This document shows positions 45,301 to 57,640 of a stretch of 64,000 bases of DNA, piece after piece. The translations under genes were made by a program, and so were the position numbers. The DNA lies in assembly GCA_000226015.1 (NCBI GenBank), contig JH153840.1, positions 1 through 64,000 of the forward strand, given 5' to 3'. A model generated the notes under the pieces. The model was given only the letters and a program-made list of their open reading frames with translations, was not told the DNA's origin and did no database searches. The stretch comes from Mnemiopsis leidyi (lineage: Eukaryota > Ctenophora > Tentaculata > Lobata > Bolinopsidae). Position 1 is the first letter of the stretch. Every line of letters begins with the position of its first letter.

Positions 45301-47004
45301 GTAAGTATATACATGCGACACTCGAAGATAGAGGCAGAGCGCGGCGAACCGCCGCAACCAAAAGAGTATCTGACGATGTGCGGGAATTAATTTTGGGATT
45401 ATCTGGAGGTCCCATTAGATTTGTGATGGTCGGTTAGTATCGGTCGGTCGTGGCTGCTAAATTTGGACTTTGGAGGCGGCAGTTGACGTTTTTCCTTTGA
45501 GAGCGTCGTCCTTAAAGACCTACTGTCAACCGGAGGCAGTGCGTCACAGTGTCACCTGAGTGCCAGCTCCGTTATTGTCTGTGTTTTAATCAATTCTCGA
45601 CACCTTGTGCAGGTAGTAAAAGTTTAAACTGTAAGTGCACCCGGTGACATGCAAGCTACGATCCCGGGTTTTATAGGGCTTTTTTGTTGGTCTATTATCA
45701 GGAGTTGTCACTTATCACTGTCCTAGTACTGAGTTGATTTTAATTGCAACTTTATTGTATTGATTGTATTGATTGTAGTCGGTGGATAGTAAGAGAGCGA
45801 GACTCGCTGCGAGAGTTATGTTCTTTAATCTGCTTCAATCAACATAATTTTCCCTTTCCGCACAATGATTATCGTGAAGCCCTGCAATTCTTTAAACGCT
45901 CAAATTTGAAAAATTAGCGGTTTTTGGCTTCATTAATTTGGGTGTGATACGTATGTTAATTTACGTACCTCTCTTTGCTGTTGGAAGTAAAGAAACTGGC
46001 ATAGCTATGTCTCTTCCTTATTTTTGAGGGGGATCCTTTCTGTTGGTAAATCTTGGTTTCCTGCAGAACAGCAAAAGTGAATCACATTAAGGAAGTAAGT
46101 GTGATCTAGTTTTCGAGAACTATAGGCCGTCAATACTAAATAAGTAAGTACATTATTCATTTCTAAAATATTATGCACCTTTTTTATATGCCTATAAATG
46201 CTAAAATAAAACGCAAAACTTACAGTTTAAACTGTCGGCAGAGACGAGTTGTGAAATGGTAAAATGTAAATATGAAAAAGAAATGTAAATATGAAATGAC
46301 TTATAATTATGTGTTCGGGTTATTGATCGTCACGTCGCAGACGGAAAATTTGAGGTTAAAACAAAAGTTCATAAAATTGTAAGTGAAACGATATAATGCA
46401 AGTTATACAATAAAAAGTTTTACTGATACGAGTTTTAGTTTGATTTAGACGTTAAACAATAAACATACCCTATATAAATTAAGAGTAAGATCAAGATTGT
46501 TTACTTCTGAATTATTTATTGTCTGAATCGATGAGGCTTTTCAAAGTTGTTCTAACGTAACAAAAAAAGTAAACTTAATGACTCGACCGAGAACTTAAAC
46601 TGGCGTAATGCAAACTTTCTCAGCTCTGTTGACTGGCATAATCTAAACTGAGACCTAACATCTAATGTCTAATTAAATAAATGTTATGAAGAAAGCTATT
46701 ATAGTGTGGAGGCTGCAAATTTGTTTCATGCGTGCAAACGAACGATCAATAAGAAGTTGAGTAAGACCAAAAATTAGTCTTGATAAAAAACTCTTGATCA
46801 GCGTCAAAATTTCAAAAAACTTAGCGAAACCTTCCCGTGATAAGCTTTTTTTTCGCGAAAACAAAAAATCACACGATTTGAAACGTTTATCGTGTGGGAA
46901 AAAAGAACACACGTGTTTTTTTGGCGGTGCCTTACCTTGTTGACCGCATTGTCGATCTGTAGGACCAGGGATGTTATCGCTGTTGTCAAGTCGTCTCCCT
47001 CCAT
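30344..47004 (-). CDS. Nine-exon gene for an unrecognised Ser-rich protein
   Basis: Exons in transcription order are 47004-46936 (ATG), 46060-45969, 40628-40528, 37643-37576, 37152-37067, 36707-36580, 36047-36001, 32468-32367 and 30553-30344. Each has AG/GT ends and all eight junction phases agree (0,2,1,0,2,1,0,0), giving 301 codons. The protein opens MEGDDLTTAITSLVLQIDNA. It continues with a basic Ser/Lys region (SPSKIRKRHSYASFF, RKSKTKTNRRTQS), a helical acidic segment (LIKDIDEMIKEQEESDSD), an acidic DEWSDSE motif, CRKWRAHTLLNRDSLF, and a Ser/Arg-rich end. There are no membrane spans or signal peptide, so a cytoplasmic or nuclear scaffold-like protein is plausible. I recognise no family. 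The last exon either splices at GTAAGT (30343) or reads on 24 codons to a stop at 30272. The 32468 acceptor is weak. It could also be the 5' part of the RhoGEF locus. Confidence 0.75.
30554..32366. other. Intron between the last two exons of the unrecognised gene
   Basis: It contains the X-box minisatellite. The remainder (31181-32366) is AT-rich and shows no coding signal or repeat. Confidence 0.5.
30573..31180. repeat. 29-30 bp minisatellite containing RFX X-box-like motifs
   Basis: I count about 21 units. The shared core is GTTGCCATGGTAAC, followed by AATGAGGGGGTCCAG. The core fits the RFX X-box consensus (GTHNYY-AT-RRNAAC); at least five copies are exact and most others differ by one or two bases. 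The array starts 20 bases upstream (minus sense) of the acceptor of exon 30553-30344, so it is intronic. Confidence 0.9.
33570..33810. repeat. 22-bp minisatellite (GGCCAAGCTATCATAAAGTTAC)
   Basis: About eleven units have single-base changes (TAAAATTAC, TTACAGCC). The array ends where the tRNA-like segment begins. Confidence 0.9.
33812..34060 (+). mobile_element. Possible tRNA-derived SINE
   Basis: A perfect Pol III B-box GGTTCGATTCC at 33853-33863 lies about 40 bases after a weak A-box-like TGATAATAGTA. The T-arm stem pairs only partly and no acceptor stem forms, so this is not a functional tRNA. About 200 bases of unrelated body follow. One copy only is seen here, so the boundaries are guesses. 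Confidence 0.35.
34098..34228. repeat. ACACTGTGTTAC short tandem repeat
   Basis: About eleven 9-12 bp units of CACTGTGTTA with variants CACTGTGTCA and ACTTTGTTAC. Confidence 0.85.
37644..40200. other. Intron of the unrecognised gene, left of the tRNA
   Basis: No coding signal is seen. AT-rich, with a short AACAATAA-type low-complexity tract at about 39026-39075. Confidence 0.45.
40201..40272 (-). tRNA. tRNA-Gly (anticodon TCC)
   Basis: This is 72 bases on the minus strand starting GCGATGATGGTGTAATGGT. The acceptor stem GCGATGA pairs perfectly with TCATCGC, with discriminator A at 40201. The D-arm carries the A-box TGGTGTAATGG. The anticodon arm is TTGCCTTCCAAGCAG with TCC in the loop; the T-arm is CCGGGTTCGATTCCCGG, giving a perfect B-box. 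There is no intron, and CCA is not encoded, as usual in eukaryotes. It lies in the same orientation within an intron of the nine-exon gene, 256 bases downstream (minus sense) of exon 40528-40628. Confidence 0.97.
40668..40740. repeat. 40-bp tandem duplication
   Basis: A unit with TTGTTAACTTGGCATGATAG occurs twice, followed at 40787-40835 by three copies of an 18-bp unit GTGGGTATGAGGATCTAA. Confidence 0.8.
42720..42800. repeat. Interrupted palindrome (foldback)
   Basis: GAATATAGTTGTAGGTAGTCGTGC pairs with GCACGACTATACCCACTAAC, with an inner stem CAACTATTCTC/GAGAATAGTTG. It forms a nearly loopless ~75-bp hairpin. Confidence 0.6.
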
Positions 47005-50000
47005 ACCTACTGGAAGAACATTATAATTGTGCGGTTTAATATGGCATAATGGTTGTTCAGAGATGTTTTATTCCGTTTGGGGTATCCATACACTACTCCA
47101 AAACAAAAAGTCATGGTTCGTGGAATAAAATGACGTCAGTGATAATATCATGTTGTAAAAATTTACTCGTGAGAGTGTTCAACTCAATATTATTGACCAA
47201 ACTGCCGCGCGAACTTATAGTTTAATGGCTTTAAATAACCTTGATCTGGTGTCCATTTAAATGCTTAAGTCAGTCGACTTCATTGCTTCTCATCTAAAAT
47301 GAGCTTGTTACTCTTCGGTTTGACCAAGAATTCTTCTAGATGGAATTAATCTTCACTTAAGTCAAACTACAAATAGTATCAAACGTACTATCACCATAAA
47401 TATAAAATTATCAGATGATCGTGATCGATCAAATGATCGTGATCGATTAAACGACCGTGTATTTGAATAATCGATATGCGTCAGAAGAAAGCGATCTGTT
47501 GAACGGAAAGATGACCTGATGTATCGGGTGTTTAGAGGGAATAATCAAATATATCTGTATTACAGAGAGGTAGATATAGCGATAACTTGTTAGCAAAAAA
47601 TACGGGAAACCTGTTGAAAACGCCAAATCCAATTCTTCATAAACTGATGTTGTATTAGCAATGCAACTTATTAATAAAGGCAAACAACTCATTAAAAGGC
47701 GCAAACAAACACTCATATTGAACCGATAAAAGTCGTAAAAAATGCAACCAGAAAAATTTCCAAAACTATTCAATTCAATTTACGACAAATGGTACTGTAG
47801 AAGTCGTAAAAATTGCGATTAGTCCGGGTAAATACACCTACTATATTTCGGGGCAGCAAGGCGGCGTACCGGATTGATCAGGAGGAAACTTTACAGACCG
47901 TGCTGCACACATGATATCCGAGCTGTGGGTGTAGAAGTAGAGGTGATGACATCGTCCCTCTCATCGCAACTTTTAAAATCAGTTCATCTTGATCCTCCGT
48001 GCTTCTTGGTTATAGGATGTACCGCCCCCGCGTGTTGATTGAGTGTAATTTATGGTCTTGGTACACCCCCCCCCGTCGTAATATATGGTCTTGGTACCCC
48101 CCGGGTGCAACATATGATGTGATCAAGAAAATTCGATTCAAAACCAGTTCTGCTTGGTACTAAATAGAAGTATAATAGGTATACTGAATAGAAGTAGGTG
48201 CCGATATATATGCTTATAAGGGTCTGATCATATGTATACATTGATACGCTATTTTATACTGTTGGAGTCCATTGACTTTCAACAATTGACTTTGATATGC
48301 AGGGGGGTCTTCAAATTATCAAGAACAAAGGAGTATAAAGTAGTATAGCCACGCCGAAGTAACGTAGGGTAGAGAATATTGAATAAAAGCACAAATGTGT
48401 TCTTACTTCTTTGTCGATATAAACTATGTTGTATGTGGGTACCAAAGTACCAAAGTACCAACAACAAAGCAACCTACATTGACACACTCAGAGTTTTCAA
48501 ACGTACAGCAAACACCTACTACTCTACTAGAGCCGTTTAGAAATATTTGCATTTTGGTAATACTAACTTCTATTGGTACATATAGCAGTACTTTAATTAT
48601 GAAACACAGCACTTGACTTGCTCAGTTTTCTCAGCTGTCAACGTCAATTTCGGGGAGTATGAAATCATAATTTCAACCGTTTAAGAAAACTACGTTCAGA
48701 GAAATGGCTTATAGTGGCTGCTACATCCACGATAAGAAAAAAAACACCAGCCATTGCATGCTAAAACCTTCCTATCAGACAATTAAAAGGGAGAGCAAGA
48801 GGGAGACTGATCGAAGGTCACTCATGTCGTTCTATGGTCACTGCTTGCTTGCAATTTCCGTTCTAGCATTCCGGAAATCCGGGCAGGAACAAGGATAAAG
48901 GAACATGCGCAACTGCATGACCGTGAAAGAAGGAATATCTCTATCAAGACACCGATAAAGCGACCGCAAAATGTAATCTCGCAAATCGACAAATTGCAAC
49001 CCGTACTGTGAGCAGCACCATATATAACGGAGAAGATTTGTACATACAACCATGCGTTTCAATGATGTGGGGGTGAGTTAGATACTTTAAATACGCCAAA
49101 TATGCAGTGAGCCAGGACGATGATTATGCCACTACAGCAACTTGCTGGCCAATGCTAGACGGGACATTCAATCAAATTAGTGCGCTCTATATTATTGTCA
49201 CTCTGTAAGCATCATCATCTCGCAGCCAACACTAAATCTATAATGCGAGACGTGCGCCGAGTCCTCTATGGCGTGTATAGGTGTTAAAGTTAAAACTTAA
49301 ACCATTATAACCATTTATAAGTACAACTTTCATTGGATTTTTCTTAAGGCCCCTGTCGAGGGTGCGATGAAATGGCTTGGTATGGTTTCCATGTCCATCT
49401 TGAATTTTTCTGTCGACACACTGTTGTATATAAATATCGGTGTTCTGATTGCAGTTGACGGTTTCTCTGCCAACAAAGTAATTACAACTACTGGGAAATA
49501 TGATGTTATGTCATCAAATCTAAACTATTTTATAATGGTTTTATGTATGGACCTCAGTAGACAGTAAATTCTAATTAGTCGACGTTTTCTGGGAGCCCCC
49601 TCACAGCACCCTAAAAAAGAATGAAGAATGTTGAAAAATTGCAAAATTACAGCCATATATATTGCAACTGTCAGTTTGGATTTGGGTGTCTAATTATGAG
49701 TTATATAAGGCTACAGTGACAGTTCCTCGGTTAACGTGACTTAAGTCTTAATATGAGCCCTTCTCTCGGGAAAATCATTGGCTCTAGCTTCTTAATCCTG
49801 AAACCCTTCATGATTAGTTCCATATAAGCATGTTCTGCATCCATCCGTATCAAACCAAGACAATTATAGTCAAATTGCATTTCAAATAAGGGGTCGTTCA
49901 CATATGACGTCAGCAAAATTCCCAATCATCTAATCAAGCTTAGAATTAGCCTAGCAGAAGAACGAACAGAAAGATTTAGTATAGTTAATCTAGAGGGCAC

Positions 50001-52027
50001 GCATAGTTTTTCTTTATGACAGTGCATGATTGCCTGAAAGCTTTAAATGTATTATTAAAGAATGTTATGTTTCATTAAAGAATGTTATGCTTTTGTGACC
50101 AAAACCATAAGAGCACAAGCGGGTGGTGAGGCGAATTATACTCGACCATGATCAAAGACCTGTCATACTGACACTTCGTCAGGTGGATTAGTCAACATGC
50201 TGAGAATTATGAATTGTTTGGAATTTGGCAAATGAAAAATCAAGCATTTAACGGAGATCAAGTTGGGAATAATTAGAAATATATGATAGTCGACTATATT
50301 GGAATGGCCGAATGGGCCTTGAGCGGAAAAATGTGTGAGGAAACGGATAATTATCACTAGAGAATGCAGATGTCTTTCCTTCGATAAGATTTCTAACGTC
50401 TTTAATATAAGCTCATTTATTTCGGTAACTGCACTGCAGTAATTCGTTGCTATATGAACCAAGAACTGTAAAAACATGTACAATATTCATCATTTTCTTA
50501 TCGTGATCGTCTGCATGTTGGAGTATTCATGGGGACATCAGTAAATTTCAGTTAAAATTATGTGATATTAGAATATTTAAGTTGAGATTCAATGGCCAGT
50601 TGTCGCTTAAGTTAGACTAAAACTTAGACTGGAAAGTTCTTTAAATTCGTTTGAAAATTAGCGGTTGCCCCAAACTAAAGAAAAGGTTTTGACTAACCAA
50701 AAATTGCAATCTCTATCGTCAATGCGTAAATTCGAAGGAAATATCATCATTCAAATTAATCGTGTCTCCTTTTTAGGTGATCTCAAAAATTTGATTTGTG
50801 AGCAGTAAACTTCGATGATATAGGTGTCTAGTTCAAAGAATTTACTTCAACTGTCAGTTCCCAATGATCACATCATGCTTATAAAACCATATTTTGAAGT
50901 TTATATTTAATAAGTGGGTATATTGACGCTTAATTCCACAAGTAAAATCGGTAAACTAACGTAAATAAAACGGCAACATGTCACAGAACACAGAACACAG
51001 AACAATTCGCTAGACCGTGCAGATATCCTTTCTAGTAGTCGGATTATCGAATTTAGGGCAACACAGTTTGCACAATAATTGGAGGGCGGAATGCAGGGAA
51101 AAGCTGAAGACACAAATGAAGACAAGCTGGATATAAGACGATGGTCCTGGTTCAGCCCTATTTGTCAGTATTTCGTCACTATTGACAATTGTAATCGTAT
51201 CACGTTTTACCATGTTCAACTGCTCTTACCCAGCATTTCCCGGGCGAAATCCGCCCTGTAATGTGATTTATCCAAGCACAACAGACGATCAAACATTTTG
51301 TTCAGCTCTGACTGTGTAAGGAAATATCGGATGAGACAGCTGATAAATGTGCGAATTTTGGAAGGGCTGCTAACATTTTTTAATCGTAATTTAATTGAAA
51401 TATGCGATAATCGTCGAGAGGAAATTCCAGCTTATTTATCTAGAGAGATATGTATACAGTCATGTACTTGCTTTAAAAACTACAAAAGACGCCGTATTTT
51501 ACCATTATTAAAGGGTATCTTATTTTTAGCACGTTTCCTATCAAAAATTGGTAATTCTATCAATTTTATCAGCAATTTCAGCGAATATTCAGACTCTCTG
51601 GGGCTAATCCATGGTATTCAATATTTTTTAATAAACGGCCAACAGTGGTATTTACAATTTAAATCAAAGTTGTAACAAGTATATTGAACCTTTGAATTTG
51701 AAATCGCCTGCAGGTCGCGAATTTAAGTTAAGAATTATGCCCAGAAGGTCTTAGGAAACTTTCGATTCCACAGAAATGAACAGTTACTATGGTTTCACCT
51801 ATCTCATTAAAATCAGTTGAATGAGGGTAAACGTTTCTGGTAATTTTTACCGAAATTGTCAGCGAGCCTGTGAACCCCTGCACCCTGACCTGTGACCAAT
51901 AACTTAAATGGCTGATATACAAGCATTGCAATGGTATCCTTAACAATGCTTAATACTTAAGTCATACATTTTTAACGTCAAAGAGAGTTGCTGTAGTTCT
52001 GATGAGCACAGCAACAATCAACATGCC

Positions 52028-52165
52028 CCACATATTGAAAATAAAACACCCCCTTATAACCATACCCCCACATAACATACCCCTATATGACATGCCCCCA
52101 TATAACATATGCCCCTATATGACATACCCCTATATGACATGCCCTCTTGTAACATGCCCCATGAC
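52028..52165. repeat. CCCCTATATGACATG short tandem repeat
   Basis: About nine degenerate 12-16 bp units alternate CATA(C/T)CCC with TATATGA or TATAACA. Confidence 0.8.
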
Positions 52166-55100
52166 GAATGTCTGCGACTCTTATACCGATATATTATTAT
52201 TATATGCCTCAGTGGAGGACCAAGCTGGATAAGGCCGACATTATGTTGTTTGTATGTGGGATTAATGCTAACGACCTACTATGTCGTGCTCCGCTTATAA
52301 AAATCATGACAATACAAGAATGAGCAGAAACAACTTTAAAGTAAAGAAATAGCAATAAATGACACAAAATCTCATGTTATGATAATTAAAGATAATGCAC
52401 GCGGGGATCAACTTGGTCGTGCAATCTAGCTCGACGTGTTAAATACGCAAGGAAGAGAAAATGTAGATCGTTATAACTCAGAATGGCAGAAATTCTTCTA
52501 ATTCTACTGTAGACGATGAACGAGGGTATACAATGCGAAATATCGTGTGTATATTCCATGTGGCTTTGATGACCCATTTCATGCATTCCTACCTTATTAA
52601 ATTCTTATCATTCGCGACCAGAAGTACCGTTAAAAGAGATTGATGCAGAAATTCGACGTGCTTTCTGCATTTTATCACCGATGAACCTCAGTCTAGATTG
52701 ACTGATACAATTATTTCTCAGGAAATTGCCGCTCAAACATTGTTGGAGATTGAAAGGGTAGTGCTGTGCCGTTAACAAGGGGGGCTGATTCTCTTACATT
52801 GTATAGGAACACGAATATTCATACATTTTTGGGAAGTCATAGACCAGTAGGCTATACAGTTAAGTTTGTAACTAAAAAACTCTTACCTCGTACAAACGTC
52901 TCAGGCCTGGATTATAAAAAAATATATTATAGAACCATTTGTAAATGAAAAATAAAATCTCAGATTAAGCCACAAGTAGTATAATAATTACATCTAATAA
53001 AGTTTTCCTACAATTGAAATTCCGACAACTCAGAATAAACGACTGCTGGCATCTAGGTGTGTGTGTTGATGTGTTGAAACGAGAATTGGCATGAACCATG
53101 CCCTCCTTCCTGACAACCTCGACACAGACTCAAAATTATGTCGTTACAACCATCCTGGAAGCTGGATTTTGTGCTGCACTGAAGGTTTACAAGCAACTCG
53201 TAGCCAGTTTCCTAGTCTCGAGTTTTCTTGATGGAATGCAGACTTCAGTTAGTTTCTTACATCTTGATATAAACAGCTTATAAAAGTACTGAAGTACCAA
53301 TTGTGTGAGAAAAGCAAGTCTCCGCAACAAATAAATGTTTTTTCTTCACTCTATAATACCAATACTCCAATAGAAATGATTTAATCGTGACAAATCGAAT
53401 GAAAAATAGCTGTATTTTTCAGATTAATGAACAATTGTAAATAAGCGAATCCTGAAATTTGATTGGTCAATTACCCCGGTAGAAGAACAATGCAAATATT
53501 CTGCCAACATTGAGGTCGCCGTACCATTTTGCCTTTCAGTAATTGACACTACTTCCACGGTATAATGACTAGATATTGGAAATACAAGGTAGGCCCAATA
53601 AGGCAGTGGTTGCCATGGAAACTTGTATTGCTTGCCAAACGAGAGATGGCAAGTGTACTTCTGTGCTATTTCAGGTGTCAGTATGACGTACTTCAGGGCG
53701 ATTTTAGGTATCAGTACGCTGGACTTTAGTGCAATTTTAGGTATCAGTACGTATTTACTTCAGGGCTTTTCGAGGTTTTAGTTTGCCATGCTCCAATCCT
53801 ATACCATCTTATCATCTACATCATAGGCACATACCCATCAAATGTCAGTTTTGGAGACTGTTTGCTATTAAAGTATTAATTCAGAAAAAGTTCCCAGTAA
53901 AGTCAAGTCTGTCTAGCCAAGTACAGAGCTGACTCTGAGACCGGTCAACACATACTTGGCCGCCATTATCACGCTTTCTGCTGGCCACTTTCCAATATCC
54001 TCTGTCACAGTCACAAGTACCTGGCATATTAGCGCCTAACGGTCTAACGCACATTCTATCTCCTAGGCTTTAACAGTTTTAGACTTGAAATATATTTTGC
54101 AATACTATTACTGCAATAAAGCTATAAATCAAGCTCAAGGTTTTTCAGTGTTTACTTAACCGTTTCGTAAGTAAAAATTTCTTCATTTTTATATCATTAT
54201 AATATTGGCCAGGTCTCTTCTACAACCTATTAAACTCTCAATAATTTTAGAAAAAGTTGTATTTTTCTATTATAACAGCAGTTGCTCAATTAAAATGTTT
54301 GCCAAGGTACTGAAAAACATCACTTAACTGCTAAAAACAATAAGGTTGCCTATAAGCTTCCAAATCTCAGTAAAATAGACTTGGAAATTACCATACTGAA
54401 GAAACAAAAGATGTCCATCTGACAGGTTTTTTTGTACGTGATTTAGAGAGCAAAAATAAGAGATATCCAAAACATTTAAACTCATTAAGTCACTAGCTTA
54501 TTGTTATTGGTATGAAACAATTAAATGTGCTCTGCGAGAAGAAAACGAATGAAAGGTTAAATAATACCGAACATTTAAAAGTTAGAATATGTTTGATGTA
54601 GATCCGAAATATTTTAAACGGCATTTTTAAAATGAGCATTCTGCTTCCCTAATCGCCACCCGCCCAAGCAGCCTTTATTTACAAGTCATTTGCTGATCGA
54701 CTACGGAAAATGCAGAATGAGCTTTTAGTCTAACTTACTAAAATCGAACCTTGATCGCAAAATAATCCATAAATCTGAGAAGAATTAACTTAACGTTGAC
54801 TACAGGTCCCCCATTAAAATACCAAAGAAATCTATTTTCCTGAGACTAAAAACTGGTGAAACAACCTCAGACCTCAAAGTGACAAAGTGGGTTAGATACC
54901 ACAACAAAAACCTCCCTCCCTTTAATGTCTGGCTGACGAATATAACTGGATATAACCAGCTCTAAGCTCGTCTAACCCTCTCGACTCTGTCAACAATGTT
55001 CATTTACAAGAGGAGTCCTGCCAACGTGACGCCATCCAAGATCAAGATACATTTTTAACAACGCTAATTCCACCTCGATTCATCCGGGTGGCATAAAATT

Positions 55101-55545
55101 GAGCTTTAATGACCTAACAACTAGGGGTGTTACCATAAGACTAGCGGTCCGGCCAAACTACTGTTCCTTCTCACGGAGGGTGTGGGAAAATTGTTCAAAT
55201 TGTCATTCTTCATCTTTAGTTTTAGTGCCGTCGTTAAATCGGGCTGTACAGTGGGTAGAACTAGAAAAAATGTGGTGTGAATTCCGGGGGGTTAAGAACA
55301 AATTTGTTAAATTGGAAAATGGGTCGGGCGATTAATTAGGATTTAGGAAAGATCGCTGTGGCAGTGTCGTCGTGACCGTGATATATAATTCCTGTAACCA
55401 GCTGTTTTGGGCGGAGTCAGAGGGGTTTCATCATAGTACTTCTGTCTGAACATGACACCGAAAGTAGGTTTGGGCAGTTTGATACGATCGTAATCGGATT
55501 AGTCCCTGATTAAGTTCTGATAAACACTTTAAGCGATCCGGATTA

Positions 55546-56111
55546 ATTATTTCCAGTGATGCACGCCGCCGTTTTCTACAAAAATCGGCGGCGGCGTGGC
55601 AAAAAACCCGGCGGCGGCAGCGTTCGGCTGCGTGGCCTCATTTTTTCATCGAAAACTTTTCATTATTAACATCTATGTTTACATGTATCATTCATGAATA
55701 CCACACTGACACACGGCAAGCACTTGTAACTATAAGTTGACCATGAAACCTGGTGTCTGGTGTCCTGCATGATACAAGTCGAATTAAAACTCGGGGCTTT
55801 CATTCTCAGACTTGATGGATCTTGTACAAACATGTGGGGTGAATGGTGGCATGTGAACACCGAACAAGCTCATGGTTTGTGAATGTGAGTGGAACTTGAA
55901 TTACGCTGCACCTTGCACGCGCGTAATCAAATTAGTGATAGGAATGTGGTTTCACTTCGTTTAGCCTTAGGAACCAAAATTAGCCAAATTTTCATAATTT
56001 TCAAAAAACCGTTCACGCCGAATCACGCCGTTCATTTTTTCGGCGACAGCGGCGTGGCAAAAAAACCGGCGTCGGCGGCGTCCGGCGGCGGCGTGCTTCA
56101 CTGATAATTTC
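55546..56111. mobile_element. Non-autonomous hAT-type element (MITE) with 8-bp target duplication
   Basis: The element proper is 55554-56103 (550 bp). The left terminus CAGTGATGCACGCCGCCG and the reverse-complemented right terminus CAGTGAAGCACGCCGCCG match at 17 of 18 bases. The flanks ATTATTTC (55546-55553) and ATAATTTC (56104-56111) differ at one base, as expected for an aged 8-bp duplication. CAGTG termini and an 8-bp duplication are typical of the hAT superfamily. Subterminal regions are GC-rich with CGGCGG repeats and a shared GTGGCAAAAAA motif; the middle is AT-rich and non-coding. Confidence 0.85.
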
Positions 56112-56506
56112 AGCCCTCTTTTTACTTATTTGACTACTTTACTTATGCAACTACTTTAATGCTTGAAAGAATACAAAATATCAAGTCCCAGCCCACAGTT
56201 CACAATAAATATAAGATCACAAACGTAAAAAGACTACAAAAATTGTTGCACAATTTATCAAATTTTCGGGAGCAGCGTGTATGATCGGGCAGCTAAAATT
56301 CAAGTTCTCTTTTGTATTAAATATTGTAGGACATCAGGTGATGGGCGATGGCGTGTGTTGCCTTTCTTATGCTCTAACCCGCATAATTCTAGAGTGGTTC
56401 ATGGCCTGGCAATCATTTCTTAATTCTTTCCACCTTCACAGAATTTTCTTCTTTACTTATAGGTCAGAGCTTGCTTTGATACAGAGCTTGCTAAATGGGA
56501 CAGTTA

Positions 56507-56608
56507 CACTTTCATTGTGTCGTTCCCGGAGGCAATGAAACGAGCTAAAATAATTGTAGAAATATTTTCCTCATCCTCAGCTACATAGACATTGTCACTA
56601 AAATTAAT
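56507..56608 (+). repeat. Dispersed direct repeat, copy 1 (copy 2 at about 60301)
   Basis: About 103 bases starting GGACAGTTACACTTTCATTG recur at 60301-60403 in the same orientation with about three differences. The flanks are unrelated. The unit includes an inner inverted pair TTTCATTG/CAATGAAA. It could be the conserved end of a longer mobile element. Confidence 0.8.
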
Positions 56609-56869
56609 AAATATGTTAGAACAAAAATTTAATACATAAATTTACGATAAAATTGAAAAATTACACATACTGAAAAATTTTTTTAAAAATTGACATAAAA
56701 TGACAAAGGGGCGTAAAAATTTGAAAATCAGGTTTGTAAAACCAAACGGTCGTTGATACTAATTGGGTTTGAAGTGTTCAAACCGTAAGGACGATACGTC
56801 CTAACTCCTAAACTTATTAATAAAAAGCTTGCTAAATGCTCATGTTTCCATAGAACTAGTTGATAAATA

Positions 56870-57640
56870 AAGCTAGCTTGCTTACATAGATCCCGCCTCT
56901 TTACATAGAGCTACGTAGAGCTAGCTTGCTAACATAGACCTTGCTTGTGTACATAGAGCTAGCTTGCTTTCGAAGATATAAAATTGCTTGTGTACATAGA
57001 GATAGCTTGCTTTCGAAGATCTAATTTTGCTTGTTTACATTGAGCTAGCTTGTTTACATAGAGCTTGCTTGTTTACATAGAGCTTGCTTGTCTACATAGA
57101 GCTTGCTTGTTGACATTACCTGTTTACATTACCTTACATAGCGAGCTTGCTTGTTTCATAGAGCTAGCTTGTTTACATAGAGCTAGCTTGTTGACATAGA
57201 GCTACCTTGTTTACATAGAACTTGCTTGTTGACATAGATTCTGCTTGTTTATACAGAGCCAGCTTGTTTACATAGATCCTGCTTGTTTACATAGATCCTG
57301 CTTGCTTATATAGATCTAGCTTGTTTACATAGAACTAGCATGTTTACACAGAACTGCAGCTTGTTTACATAGAGCTTGCTTGCTTATATAGATCTAGCTT
57401 GTTTACATAGAACTAGCATGTTTACACAGAACTGCAGCTTGTTTACATAGAGCTTGCTTGCTTATATAAATCCAGCTTACTTACATAGATCCTGCTTGTT
57501 TACATAGATCCTGCTTGCTTATATAGATCTAGCTTGTTTACATAGAACTAGCATGTTTACACAGAACTGCAGCTTGTTTACATAGAGCTTGCTTGTTTAC
57601 ATAGATCCTGCTTGTTTACATAGGTCCTGCTTCTATAGAA
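56870..57640. repeat. Minisatellite (GCTTGTTTACATAGAGCTA) with higher-order units
   Basis: About 770 bases of 18-24 bp degenerate units carry the core TTTACATAGA. Inside it, a longer block of about 80 bases, beginning CTTATATAGATCTAGCTTGT and containing ACAGAACTGCAGC, recurs three times (near 57305, 57392, 57518), showing higher-order expansion. Confidence 0.9.

Larger units (their letters stand above)
40273..45968. other. Introns around exon 40528-40628 of the unrecognised gene
   Basis: Apart from that exon I see no coding signal. It holds two short tandem repeats (40668-40740 and 40787-40835), a ~75-bp foldback at 42720-42800, and low-complexity GCATATTT repeats near 44690. Confidence 0.45.

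Noticed and set aside
44640-45360. Possible decayed coding sequence of a mobile element
   Set aside because: Scattered codons look protein-like but no family motif could be identified.
51298-51675. 125-codon plus-strand ORF, longest in the 47-63 kb desert
   Set aside because: It lacks a standard ATG at the frame start, splice context or recognisable motifs, and its composition matches AT-rich random DNA.
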